Shown here: one piece after another, positions 31,104 through 42,104 of the stretch
Layout: each line of letters begins with the position of its first letter
How positions within the stretch are numbered: position 1 is the stretch's first letter
Origin: Hemerocallis citrina
Taxonomy: Eukaryota > Streptophyta > Magnoliopsida > Asparagales > Asphodelaceae
Direction of reading: 5' to 3'
Length of the DNA stretch: 64,000 nt
NCBI GenBank assembly: GCA_017893485.1
Contig: CM030365.1
Location: 27,674,289-27,738,288, forward strand
Translations under genes and position numbers: made by a program
Notes under the pieces: generated by a model
What the model was told of the DNA's origin: nothing
The model's database searches: none
What the model saw: the letters and a program-made list of their open reading frames with translations, nothing else

Positions 31104-33601
31104 TGTAACCCTTGTTTTCCCAAATCCGTATTTTCTGTGTATTTTTGGATTTTTTATTTTTGTAAATTATTTTTCCGCTCTTAAACTCTTTTTGTTAAAA
31201 TTTGTTTTGGATCTTCTATTAAAATCTGTTTCGATCGATAATTTTATTTATAAATCTTATTATTGTTATTAACACTTTGATTTCTATTATTATTATTAGT
31301 ACTATTATCGTTATTATCATTTTTATTATGGTCATTACTTTGATTAGTTACTATAAAAAAAAAACAAAAAAAAAACCTAGTTCTATTTATAAATTATATT
31401 TGTAGTTATTTTAAATAAAGTCTATATTGTAATATAAATTACATTATTTTATAAATTATATTTTATTAGTTACTTTAAGTTTTCTTATTGGATTTTATAA
31501 CCCATTTCCCTATTTAAATACCCAAATCCATTTGCCTTATACCCAACCCAATACCCATATGTTTTAAACCCACCTAAATACCAGATCCATAACCCGTTAA
31601 CATATTCACCCGAAAACCCACATCAGCACTCGAAACCCAGTTCACCTATTCAGCTGTCACCTATTACTCTCCTAAACCTGAAATCTTAACCCATATATAT
31701 ATATATAACTCATCCACTATATGTTCATACCCACATCGTATCCCCCCCCTGCATCTCACCTAGTCGCCTTTTTATCTCCTCTCTCCCGCTCTCGACCTCC
31801 ACGCCCTCTACACCCCTCTCCCAATCCTTCTTCCTTCACCCATGTGAACCATTGCTCTCGATCTCCTGTGTCTCACCCGCTCACCCTCTGCTTAACTGTC
31901 GTAGCCCCTAGCCGCCCCTGCAACCCTGTCCACTACCCTGTCATCCACACTCATCTCTTTCTATCTCCTGGCCTGCATCCCTCACCTCTCCCGTTCCCTC
32001 CCCTACGTCAAATCCAGCCGCTGGCCAGTCGTCGGCCCTCTCGGTGCAGCACTCCCCCGATGCCCGTCATCCTCCGTTGCTCTCTCCGGTGCGTGACAGC
32101 AAGACCGCAACCCCCTCCACTGTCATTGCCATCATTCTTATGCCCTCTCTCTATATATCTTGGGTTGCGTGTGCACGAAGTTGCATGTGTGATTGTTGGT
32201 TCGTGGTCGTTTGCTTGTGGTTCTCGTAGTTCGTGGTTTTTTGTTCGTGGATTTTTGTTCGTGGTTCGTTGAGTTCGTTGGCCGGGAATCCGTTCCCGTT
32301 ATTCTTGCTTGAAGTCGTTTTCGTCTTCGGTTAAGGTATGTAACTTATACTCAATTTCTTTGTATGATACAAGTCATAAATTCTGCTTGTACTGTAGTGG
32401 GGTTCTAGAGACAACTCGTGTGTGATGTATCTTGATGAGTATTGTCTCTATAGTGCTATCGACCATAGTTGCCTCACGACACAAATTTGACATGAAACAA
32501 CTTAGGTTTTGACTGTTCTTGATGTGATTATATTTGTAGGATAATTATGAGAAATCGTGTGTTTGTTTGGATCCATGTGATATACTTGTTGTGGACATAC
32601 CATATACCATATTTCTTGATGTTTGGACATTTAGTAGACTCTATAATATGTTTGGTTATGTTTAGGACGAGTTTCATATGTTGTTAAGAGGAAAATTTGT
32701 ATTTTGTCAGTGATCAGTTTTGATTGCTGTTTTAGACCATACTAAGGTCAGTATCTTAACTTCAGTATTAAATATGATTTTTAGAGAAATCCGTCTTCTT
32801 TCCAAACTCTCTGACCTTGATCGATTTCGTTTTCGTATGTGTGAGATATGATTGTTTTACTATAGGGGTGTATTATATTTCCAGATTTTGTTTCTTGATG
32901 ATTTCGATGAGTAAACTATTTTGATACTAGTGCCAAACATATTATTTTGATCTGAAATTTTGGTCAATATTTCTATACTTGATTAGGAATTACCCAGAAT
33001 TTTGGTGGATTTATTTGATAAGATTTACATATCGTTTCATGCTTTCGAATAAAAACTATTCTTCCTGGATTTTACTCGCTAGTCTGTAAAGAAGTATATT
33101 TTCACCCTAGTTACTTTTACTGTATGAAAAATATTTATGAAATATGAAAGTTAGATTATTTTGTCTATTTTTATCTCCCTTTGGCGGATTTGGTTTTCGT
33201 TTCACGGTTTGCGAGATATTACTGTTTTCGTACTACAGTGTTTACAATTCCAGATTTACAAAACTACTGCATCTTGATGTTTTCAGATTTTACTTGACTA
33301 CTCTATTCATATTGAAAAATTATGAAACTTAGTTTTCTGTTACTATACATATAGGGGAATACTCCAGATTTTTCGTGGATTTATTTATCGAGTTTTCATG
33401 CTGTTTTCCTGTCCTTGAATACAATCTTCTGATTTCTGGCTGAACGTATTTTCTGGATTCAAATCAGTTTTGAGTTATATTTTTGTGAAATACTATATGA
33501 CTTATATATGTTTGCTGGATTCGTCCGGGAGTCTATTTTTTAGAACTTTTGACGGATTCAGATTTTCATTTTTTAAACAACAGGAATCTCAGTTTTACTG
33601 C
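31104..33601 (+). mobile_element. 3' LTR of element E, segment left of K
   Basis: It starts TGTAACCCTTGTTTTCCC and is collinear with 22409-24910 of the 5' LTR, including the ATTATTATTAGTACTATT run, a TATATATATATATAAC promoter-like word (31693-31708) and the GC-rich leader (31720-32180). The copy ends at ACTGC (33597-33601), the left duplication of K. The 183-codon open frame (31721-32272) is not conserved against 23013-23383 and is not called. Confidence 0.9.
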
Positions 33602-34063
33602 TGTAACGCCCCGATTTCCGGTAACTGGGAATCCGTGACATAAGCCAGAATCTTTCCTTCAATTAGTCACAATACACAGAAAAACAGGAAAATTTAAAAT
33701 TTTTTATTCAACACAAATGTATTACAAGTCTGAATGTTACAAAATTAGAATACATTATAACAATGTTACAATAATACCTTTACAATCCCAAGTGTTACAA
33801 CTTTCAACAAATTGCATCAGAGTACAATAAATAAAGGACAACACTTGGTATTTCACTTGGATGCTTCCCCAACAATAAATAAATTGCAACAATGAATAAT
33901 TTACAATAATTGTTACAAATGCAATTATAACATATATTTCAGCGAAAACTTAAAAATGAAATCGACTCCTTGCTTCTCTTGTCTTGAGTCCTCCTGAAAC
34001 CTGTGCCTGTACTTCTGCAATCCAGTACCTGTAATCTTTCAATCAAGTACCTATAGAGTGGGG

Positions 34064-34085
34064 ACGTCAGTACATATACTGATGC
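34064..34085 (-). other. Conserved LTR hairpin, K copy
   Basis: LTR-sense GCATCAGTA-TATG-TACTGACGTC: a 6-bp stem TCAGTA/TACTGA with a 4-nt loop. The stem sequence differs from A and I but stays paired. Confidence 0.65.
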
Positions 34086-35261
34086 TTTAAGGCTGATAAC
34101 TAGCAGCGAATCTCAAGTATAGCTAATAGATTGATGAAAAGAGAAACGTGTACATATAATTGATGTGACAGTGTATGCTATGACTTAGACTCTAATGCAA
34201 GACTGCTAATGCAAGGATGCTCTTATTCTAATGCAAGCAAGACTCTGGGACAGTATGCAGCCCATACTACATATGCCCCATATCAAGTCGTTTCTTCATA
34301 TATAGGGATTTGAACCCGCGCAATGCATTCTACTCTTGTACTCGACTTATTTTTGAATATTAGATATGACTGATGAGGTTGCTTTGAAACGGTCTAATCC
34401 TGCCATTCGCAGTCATATAGTGGTGTCCCCATTTTTTACTATTGCCCGGTCGCACCGGACCCCATTCAAATATCTGATGAATCCTTGGAGTTTTTGCGGA
34501 CGCAGGTTAGCTCGAAGAATCCCCTGCCACCCCCTAGGCAGACCGTAGTCTATGGCTTCTCGCCCTTAGATACAAGACAAGATGGAGTTCCGGGAGGTTC
34601 ATCCCCCCTAGCTCCGATAGGAATCGCTCCCACTTATCAAAGCACTTCAAAAATTAACAGACAAGATACGGATCCCGTGCTCCCAACTCGTGAGAAGGTA
34701 CAGACTGTATTCCTTTGACAAGAAGGGTACAACCCAATAACACTACCTAGTGCCGGCCTATAGGATAGGTCGGATCATAAGGTATCACCCTTAACACCAA
34801 CTCTTTCCCTTCGGTGAAAATGATAATAAGTAATGGTTAAGTAGTAATAGCCATAAGTTACTACACTAACGATGTTACTAACCTTGAACAATCCTAGGGA
34901 TGACAATAGTATTAGCCCACCATGCTAGGTCTTAAGTTAGACTTCGCAAGATAACTCCACTAGGCTGCTCATCCTAGACTTACCAAAATCCGTAAGGATC
35001 TAGTTCATGGCCTATCAATCCAAGACCACGACAATACGAACGTATTCGCATGCTACTACCCTGAACTTGGATTTCGCCTACGCTTCGGTCTACAATCAAC
35101 CTACACCGGTTAAGATCCGACGGTACACAAGGAGTGACTCGTCCACAGTTCCTTAGGAGTAAGGTAAACACACATCTTGATGGTCGATAGCCCTAGAGTA
35201 ATAATATCGCCCTAGACAAGCACAACAAAACTGCGTACTAGATAATAAGCTACATACGAGT

Positions 35262-35890
35262 AAACAGAACACATACGAGCCAACATGCTACGTATGAAAT
35301 CAACAACTACATATGAGCCAGTCGGGCTACGTATGAGACAACAACATACATACCAGCCAAATAAGCTGCGTATGAGACCAACAGCTATATACGGGACAGT
35401 CGAGCCGTGTATGAGACAACAACATACATACGAGCCAAATAAGCTGCATATGAGATCCACAGCTACATACGGGCTAGTCGAGCCGGGTATGAGACAACAA
35501 CATACATACGAGCCAAATAAGCTGTGTATGAGACAAACAGTTACATACGGGCCAGTAGAACCGCGTATGAGAAAACAACATACATACGAGCTAAATAAGC
35601 TTGCATATGAGACCAACAACTACATACGGGCCAGTCGAGCCGCGTACGAGATAACAACATATATACAAGCCAAATAAGCTATGTATTAGACCAATAACTA
35701 CATACGAGCCAGGTGGGCTACGTATGAGACAACAACATACATACCAGCCAAATAAACTGCGTATGAGACCAACAACTACATATGGACCAGTCGAGCAGCG
35801 TATGAGACAACAGCATACATACGAGCCAAATAAACTACGTATGAGATCACCGCTATATACGGGCAAGTCGAGCCGCGTATAATCAAAACC
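35262..35890. repeat. 78-bp tandem repeat made of two 39-bp halves in LTR K
   Basis: AATAAGCTG-type words recur at about 35360, 35438, 35516, 35594, 35672, 35750 and 35828, an exact 78-bp step. Each unit has two related halves, GTATGAGACAACAACATACA...CCAAATAAGCTG and GTATGAGACCAACAGCTA...AGTCGAGCCG. 39 is a multiple of three, so both strands stay open with a 13-residue period (e.g. MRQQHTYEPNK on plus, SYVCCCLI on minus). J carries only about 1.6 units (55510-55625). Confidence 0.92.
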
Positions 35891-36099
35891 ATACATAAAA
35901 CAACCGTATAGGTAATCAACCTTGAAGCAACCAAACGTGCTTACTAGCAAAACATAATATTCTATAATTAGAAGTAACAGAAGAATCTTCTAACAGTCTA
36001 AAATAGACATACTACCAAAGAGAAGCTCAAAAGCGACATAAAAGCCTTCTGACAGCCTCGGAGTAACCTGTGCTACGCTTATCGAATTTTAACAGAAAT

Positions 36100-37285
36100 A
36101 TACTTTTTAGAAAGGTGAGAACATTTCCTGCAACTCTCTAGGTTACCACTTCCTTAAATTCCATAAGGAATTCCAAATTTCTACCCAGCGAACATACGCA
36201 AACAGTTACCAAACTACTGATTTTCATTAAAAAAAGCTGAAACTTCTGTAGCTTGTAACTTTTGCAACTTTTGCTATACTTGTCGGAATCTAATGAAACT
36301 GGGCAATTTAAAAAGGTGCGAACATCTACTAAAACTTTCTAGTTGACCACTTTCTCAGATTCCAGGGGGAATTCCAAGTTCCTACCCGTCGAACACATGC
36401 AAACGATAAGAAAACAACAGATTAACAAGGAAAAGCTGGAACTTTGGAATCCTATAACTTTTGTTCCAGTTATCGAAATTTAACCCAAGAGGGCAATTCG
36501 GAAAGGTGAGAACGTCTACTACAACTTCCTAGTTGGTCCGAACCTTCAATTCAACAGGTAAGACACTCTAAAAATACCAGGAAGTCAAGACAGCAACTTT
36601 CTAGTCCAACCTGGCTGCTGCATCTTCTAAATACCATAACTCATACTCCGTCTATTAGAATTTTGCCTGAGAGACCAATTCGGAAAGGGGAAGGTGTCTA
36701 CTACAACACTCTAGTTGGTCCGAACCTCAGATTCTATAAGTAAGACACTCTAAACATCAAATAAGCAAAATAGCAAGTTTCCAGTCAAGACAGCTAGTTG
36801 CTGTACTTCGCAAACGGCATAACTCCTACTCCGCTTATCGGAATTTAACCCGAGAGGTCAATTTGAAAAGGGGAGAGTCTCTACTACAACTCCCTAGTTG
36901 GTCCGAACCTCAAATTCAACCAATAAAATCCTAAAAAATGACAAACAAACACAACAGCAAGCAACCTGTCAAACAGCTAGTTGCTGTATTTTCCCATGAC
37001 CATAACTCCTATTCCGCTTATCAGAATTTAACCTGAGAGGTCAATTCGGAAAGAGTAGAGTCTTTACAACAACTCCCTAGTTGGTCTGAACCTCAGATTC
37101 ATCTAGTAAAAGGCTCAAAAGTATCAAGCAACCAAAATAGCAACTTTCAGCCAAACAACTAGTTGTTGTTTTTGTAATGGTCATAACTTTTGCGTCTCTC
37201 ATCGGAATTTAATTCGAGAGGTCAATTCGGAAAGGGGAGAACGTCTACTACAACTTCCTAGTTGTTCTCCTCCTCAAATTTCGAG
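36100..37285. repeat. ~183-bp tandem repeat in LTR K, about 6-7 copies
   Basis: CTAGTTGGTCCGAACCT-like words recur at about 36140, 36341, 36531, 36713, 36896, 37079 and 37260, with steps of 181-201 bp. Units share CATAACTCCTACTCCGCTTA, AATTTAACCCGAGAGGTCAA and GGAAAGGGGAGAGTCT. J lacks this array. Confidence 0.88.
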
Positions 37286-38701
37286 AGCAACCCCAAGATT
37301 TTCCCTCTTGAATCTACTGCGACACTAATCCAAAAACACAGACTTCACTGTTTTGCCCTAAAGCTCGCTATTTTGGGGGAAACGATCGTTTCACCCCTCA
37401 AAATAGCTTCGAAAAATCTACCATAATTCTATCATGGTATTAACACCCCTAAGAACCTCTCCAATAAATTTCGGGTCAAGATTCTGTCCTTTACATGGTT
37501 AATCAATTCTAACCTTACAACAACAAAAATCGAACCTTTAAGCTTCTATTTCGTGTTCTACCACTACAACTTTTACATGCTCTTTGCTCTAACCCATATA
37601 CACATGAAATCAACTCAATACAACAACATACAACAAAAATAGTCCCTAAAATAATTAAAAGAACTCAAGAGTGAGAAACCCCCACCTTAAAACTTGTAGG
37701 AAGGACTAGCCTCTTCTTCTCCTTGCTCTTTGTTCTTGCTCTTCAAGAACACCTCATGAAAAGAGAACCTATGAACCCCTCTTTTGATTTTGATCCTCTC
37801 TTTTCTTTTGATTCAATCTCTCTTTCTTTTCCTTTCTTTTCAATTTTTTCTAAAATAAAACTAGTAAAGAAGGAGAGAATGAGAAGGAGAAGAGATGGAG
37901 AGACAAAAATGGAAGAAGGCCTTTTTGCCCTCTTGAGAATGGCCGGCAACATGTAGGGGAGGGAGAGAGAGAGAGATGTGGTGGAGAGAGTGCCACTTGT
38001 CTCTCTCTCTTGTGGCTCAAATTAATTTAGGATTCATTTGCAAATTTAAATTGCAACGAAACCCTAATCCATTCAATTTGCAAATTTTAAATTGCAATCA
38101 AACCCAATAATTTGCAATCAACACCCTACTAATTCTAACCATTCATCTCATCAAGATTGATCAAGAATAATAGATATTTTTCCCAAATCACGTACTACAT
38201 GATTTTGTAAAAATGTACGAAATCGATACGATTCAACTACGTACATATATCTGATTTCACAGATAATTTTTATTAGTTAAAATGGATAATCTGTACAAAA
38301 ATCATTTAATTCCGAGAAAATAATTTTATCACCGGTTCGGAAGATTCCAGCGTCAATTTGATACAAAACAGTCATATATCGACTAGTTTATACGTATAGA
38401 TACTGTTTAGTAACAAACCGAGTGATGTCCACCAAAAATATTTCAATTCTGAAAATAAATAAAATAATAATAAAATAATAATTTTTTTGAATATCTGCCT
38501 GGGATTTTCTAGACGTTTTCTCAAAATTGCATTTTTTTGAGATTTTTCACAAGTGCACAAAATTGATACAATACCTGTATGTACTTTCTAGTATATATGT
38601 ACAAGTAACTTTTATTTGACAAAACCAAGCAATTTCCAATTAAAATATTTTAATTTAAAAATAATAATTATACAGGTATAATATCCGTCAGGGATATTGC
38701 A

Positions 38702-39994
38702 ACTGCAGTATGGTATTGCTGTCCTGAACTATAAATTTGGCTATTTTATCCTTTTATGTGTTATCTTATACCCATACGTGTTTCTCTTGCAACTTGAACT
38801 TGTTACTTGATTATACCATGATATACTTGGCCTGTTTGTGACACATACATGCTTGTTTGACACTAATAATAATAAATAACCAAGTCGGGGTTAAGGAAAA
38901 GATCTAGTAGTGGACAATATAGGAGACTGTACTCGAAAGGAGACTTGTGTTTCCTGAATGAAATGTTACCGACCAAGTTACCGATCAAGTTAATTTCTGT
39001 TACCGATCAAGTTTACTGATTAAGTTACCGATCAAGTTAATTTCTGTTACCGACCAAGTTTATCGATCAAGTTACCGACCAAGTTACCGACCAAGTTACC
39101 GATCAAGTTACCGACCAAGTTACTGATCAAGTTTACCGACCAAGTTCTGTAACTCTGTGATACCCGAGTACATGGCCTATAGAATTACCTACGAAATCTA
39201 AACGAAATTGTTTGAATGTAGCAACCATGTGATAAAAGCTGGGGCGCATGAAGTGCTACCTAGATAGTAATAATACAAGACTTGAACATCATCACTTGAC
39301 ACTCGATACCTGATTACTTATACATGATACATGACACTGATACTTGTTCAGTTGATACTTGATACTTGCTACTTGTACTTGATTCGTGACACTTGCTACT
39401 TGATGCTTGTGTACATGATACTTGTTCACTTGACACTTGATACATGCTACTTGTTCTTGTTCACTTTACCATGCTAGTATTCTATTTTGTTACCATGCAT
39501 ATTCCATATTATTAGTTAGTTTTTCACATATACTTGTATCCTGCATTACAAGCGGCCCGTAACTTGCATTAACGGGAGTTTGTTTTCTTTTTCCTATCCC
39601 TGCAATTGTTAAATTGCAGATTTTGGAGATCAGCTGCCAGATGGAATAGACGAGATGAGATATTAGTGCTGGAATTTGCTATTATTAATTCTTGTTGCTG
39701 ATTTTTGAACAATTGTATCTTGTACTTGGATTCATTTGTATTTAGGTAATGTGACCCAGGATATTTGACTTATTCAGATATGGATTATATGAGATTAATA
39801 TATTTTGTTTCAAGTATTCTTGTTGGTATTTTGATTCATATGTGCATACTTGGTTGATTCTTTTGCTTCCGACTCTGATTATTCTTGTGAAGTGTTGTAA
39901 AGATTCTGAACAGTTTATGGATGATGAAAATCATTCGCTGGGCATAGTCACGTATCCGTATTCTGTATTCTCTTTTAGGAAGCGGGGCGTGACA
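38702..39994 (+). mobile_element. 3' LTR of element E, segment right of K
   Basis: After the ACTGC duplication it continues AGTATGGTATTGCTGTCC, as in the 5' LTR near 24911, and ends GCGGGGCGTGACA at 39994. It carries the GTTACCGACCAA array (38964-39146), the ACTTGATAC repeats (39290-39463) and GAAGTGCTACCTAGATAGTAA (about 39251). Then come GTTCT and the pol of D. Confidence 0.9.
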
Positions 39995-39999
39995 GTTCT

Positions 40000-40870
40000 G
40001 ATCTGGCATGTACTTTCTCAACATAGACACATGGAACACGTTGTATACCTATGTCAATTCCTCTGGCAGTTCCAATCTGTAAGCTGCTTTACCAATTCGC
40101 TTCAGAATCTTATACGGTCCAATATACCTCGGTGTCAATTTGTCTTCCCTTCCGAATCTGATTACTCCCCGTCGTTGGTGATACCTAAAGGAAAACAACT
40201 TCTCCAACCTCGAACTCCAAATCTTTTCGTCGAACATCTGCGTAACTCTTCTACCTGCTCTGAGCTTCGACCAGTCTCTTCCGGATAAGCTCAATCTTCT
40301 CTGATATCTGTTGCACAATCTCTGGTCCGTACATCTGCCTCTCTCCAACTTCATACCAAAAGACAGGTGTTCTGCACTTCCTCCCTTACAATGCTTCATG
40401 CACTGTCATGTCAATACTGGCATGATAACTATTGTTGTAAGCAAATTTAAAGAGTGCAAAATACTTCTCCTTCTTCATAGACAAGAAATGTGCCGACTTA
40501 GCCAATCGATCCACAACCACCCAAATCGAGTCATTACTCTTCTAACTCCTCGATAAACTTGCGATAAAGTTCATGTTAATATTATCCCACTTCCATTCCG
40601 GAATGGGCAAAGGCTTCAATAATCCCCCAGGCTTCTGATTCTTTGCCTTGACCTATTGGCACGTCAAGCACTTTGCCACAAAATCCGCTACATCACTCTT
40701 TATGCCTGGCCATCAAAAATACTGCTTGATATCCTTGTACATCTTTGTACTTCCAGGGTGTACCGATAACAAGGTAGTATGTGCTTCCTACATAATGGCC
40801 ACCTTCAAGTCTTCTCTTTCCGGCTCACACAACCTTTTTCCCATCCATAGAACTCCATCTTGAACTTAGA
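40000..40870 (-). pseudogene. Element D integrase with internal deletion
   Basis: Integrase inserts the element cDNA. Minus strand from high to low: the HHCC region as HPGSTKMYKDIKQYF, WPGIKSDVADFVAKCLTCQ (40640-40770), then core residues [31 protein letters not shown] and KKEKYFAL. After that comes a direct jump to FKFAYNNSYHASIDM near 40440. So the middle of the core, with the second catalytic Asp and the GQTER Glu, is deleted. The C-terminal part follows: YIGPYKILKRIGKAAYRLEL and NVFHVSMLRKYMPDQ at 40000, where E interrupted it. Several stops and frameshifts are present. Confidence 0.85.
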
Positions 40871-41799
40871 ACTCCGATAACTTGTCGACGAAAATATGCT
40901 CTAGCATCTTTTGGATCTCTGCATCTGACTTCTGGCCCTCGATGACCAATTCTCTTAATGTAGGTGAAAATCTGGCTTATGCCAACGAAGCCCCCAAACT
41001 CCGCAATACAACCTCGATTCCTATCTGATCCAATGCTTCTGCCAACTCCTTCTGTGTTGTGATCAAATAAGACAGACTGCTCTTCTGACTGTGTGCATCG
41101 GCCACCACATTTGCCTTTCCCGGGTGATACTTGATCTCGGAATGAAAGTCTTCTAGCACTTCCAACCACCATCTCTGTAGTAGATTCAGATCCTTCTACT
41201 GATAGATATACATCAAACTCTTGTGATTCTTATACATGTTGACCTTTTCTCTATATACATAATTTCTCCACTGCTTCAAGGAAAGAATGATTGCTGCAAG
41301 CCCCAGATCATGCATCGGATAGTTCTTCTCATGTGGATGCAACTTCCTTGATCCATAAGCAATGACCTTCCCTTCTTGCAGCAGAACACAACTCAATCCT
41401 CTGTGGGATGCGTCATTGTAGATTTCATAATTCTTGCCAACTTGCAGTTCTGAGCTGTCATCAACTTCTCCTTCAAGTCCTGGAAACTCGCTTCACATTG
41501 ATCAGTCCATGTGAAGCCCACATTCTTCTTAGTCAATCATGTTAACGGAACTGCTATCTGCGCGTAGCTTTGAATGAAACGCCGGTAGTACCCCGTCAAT
41601 CCCAAGAAACATCGGATCTCCTTCACAGTCGCCAGTCTTGGCCAATCCTTCACTGCCTTGATCTTCTGAGGATCAGTAGCCATTCCTTCCTTAGAAAGGA
41701 TGTGACCCATAAATGTCACTTCTGACTTCCAAAATTCACACTTTGACAACCTGGCATACAGATTCTGCTCCCCCAACTTCTTCAACACTTTAGACAAAT
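40871..41799 (-). pseudogene. Element D: RT connection domain and RNase H
   Basis: Minus strand: KLGEQNLYARLSKCEFWKS (about 41730-41785), GHILSKEGMATDPQ, FLGLTGYYRRFIQSYAQIAV, a break, then the RNase H domain with [33 protein letters not shown] and EIKYHPGKANVVADA. The usual FTDHKSL Asp is Asn here (MYKNHKSL), and the Glu of HDLEL is Gly (HDLGLAAI). The enzyme would be dead even apart from its stops. At 41799 the sequence is cut by G. The rest of RT resumes at 61683. Confidence 0.87.
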
Positions 41800-41804
41800 G
41801 TTCA
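41800..41804. other. Target-site duplication of element G (GTTCA, left copy)
   Basis: GTTCA before the 5' LTR of G is repeated at 61678-61682 after its 3' LTR. Both flanks are adjacent parts of the reverse transcriptase of D. Confidence 0.92.
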
Positions 41805-42091
41805 TGTAACCCCTGTGACTCATTATTGTATTTTTATTTGTATTTAATTAAATTTCTGGTTATTTAATTTTATTTCTGATTGTATCTCTTTTCGTCCCTT
41901 TTGAATTGTATGTTGTCGTTCGCCTTATAATCATGTCTTGCTTTGATTCAGTCTTTATTTCTCTATGTGACTGATCTTCATGTTGTTCTTGACCTTGTTT
42001 ATTGTCCAAACCTAATTTATGGCCTATTTGTCTTATACTGGACTCCTTTCTTCCTATTGGATACTACCCAGTTGACACAAACTTGCTTTCA

Positions 42092-42104
42092 CTCTATATA
42101 ACCC
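42092..42104 (+). promoter_or_regulatory. TATA box of LTR G
   Basis: CTCTATATAACCC sits just before a C-rich leader. The 3' LTR copy is degraded to CTCTATACAACCC (58724-58736). Confidence 0.6.

Larger units (their letters stand above)
33602..38701 (-). mobile_element. Solo LTR K (5.10 kb)
   Basis: It is flanked by ACTGC at 33597-33601 and 38702-38706. On the minus strand it starts TGCAATATCCCTGACGG at 38701 and ends GGAAATCGGGGCGTTACA at 33602. No gag, pol or primer site lies inside. Same family as J: the two share their final ~1.2 kb (33602-34800 and 53966-55100) with GATTTGAACCCGCG and the tRNA-like and hairpin words. The middle is built of two arrays, 39/78-bp (35262-35890) and ~183-bp (36100-37285). 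A purine/pyrimidine-rich leader lies at 37680-37990. This is an unusually long LTR. Confidence 0.9.
22409..39994 (+). mobile_element. Element E: gag-only LTR element with two nested solo LTRs
   Basis: LTRs at 22409-26173 and 31104-39994 (the latter split by K), with a GTTCT duplication. Without H and K, E would be about 9.2 kb with an interior of only ~1.7 kb: primer site, gag with two CCHC knuckles, a pyrimidine-rich stretch, the pre-LTR word ATTTCGAGGACGAAATT and a polypurine tract. Protease, RT, RNase H and integrase are absent. It belongs to the same lineage as G, which still has pol. Confidence 0.9.

Noticed and set aside
31721..32272. 183-codon Pro/Ser-rich frame that could be a small gene
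   Set aside because: It lies in the C-rich leader of the E 3' LTR. The matching 5' LTR block (23013-23383) is broken into other frames, so coding is not conserved.
35212..35677. Overlapping 130-codon open frames on both strands with repeated MRQQHTYEPNK or SYVCCCLI strings
   Set aside because: They lie in a 39/78-bp tandem repeat inside a solo LTR. The unit length is a multiple of three, so all copies stay open. No start context and no similar protein known to me.
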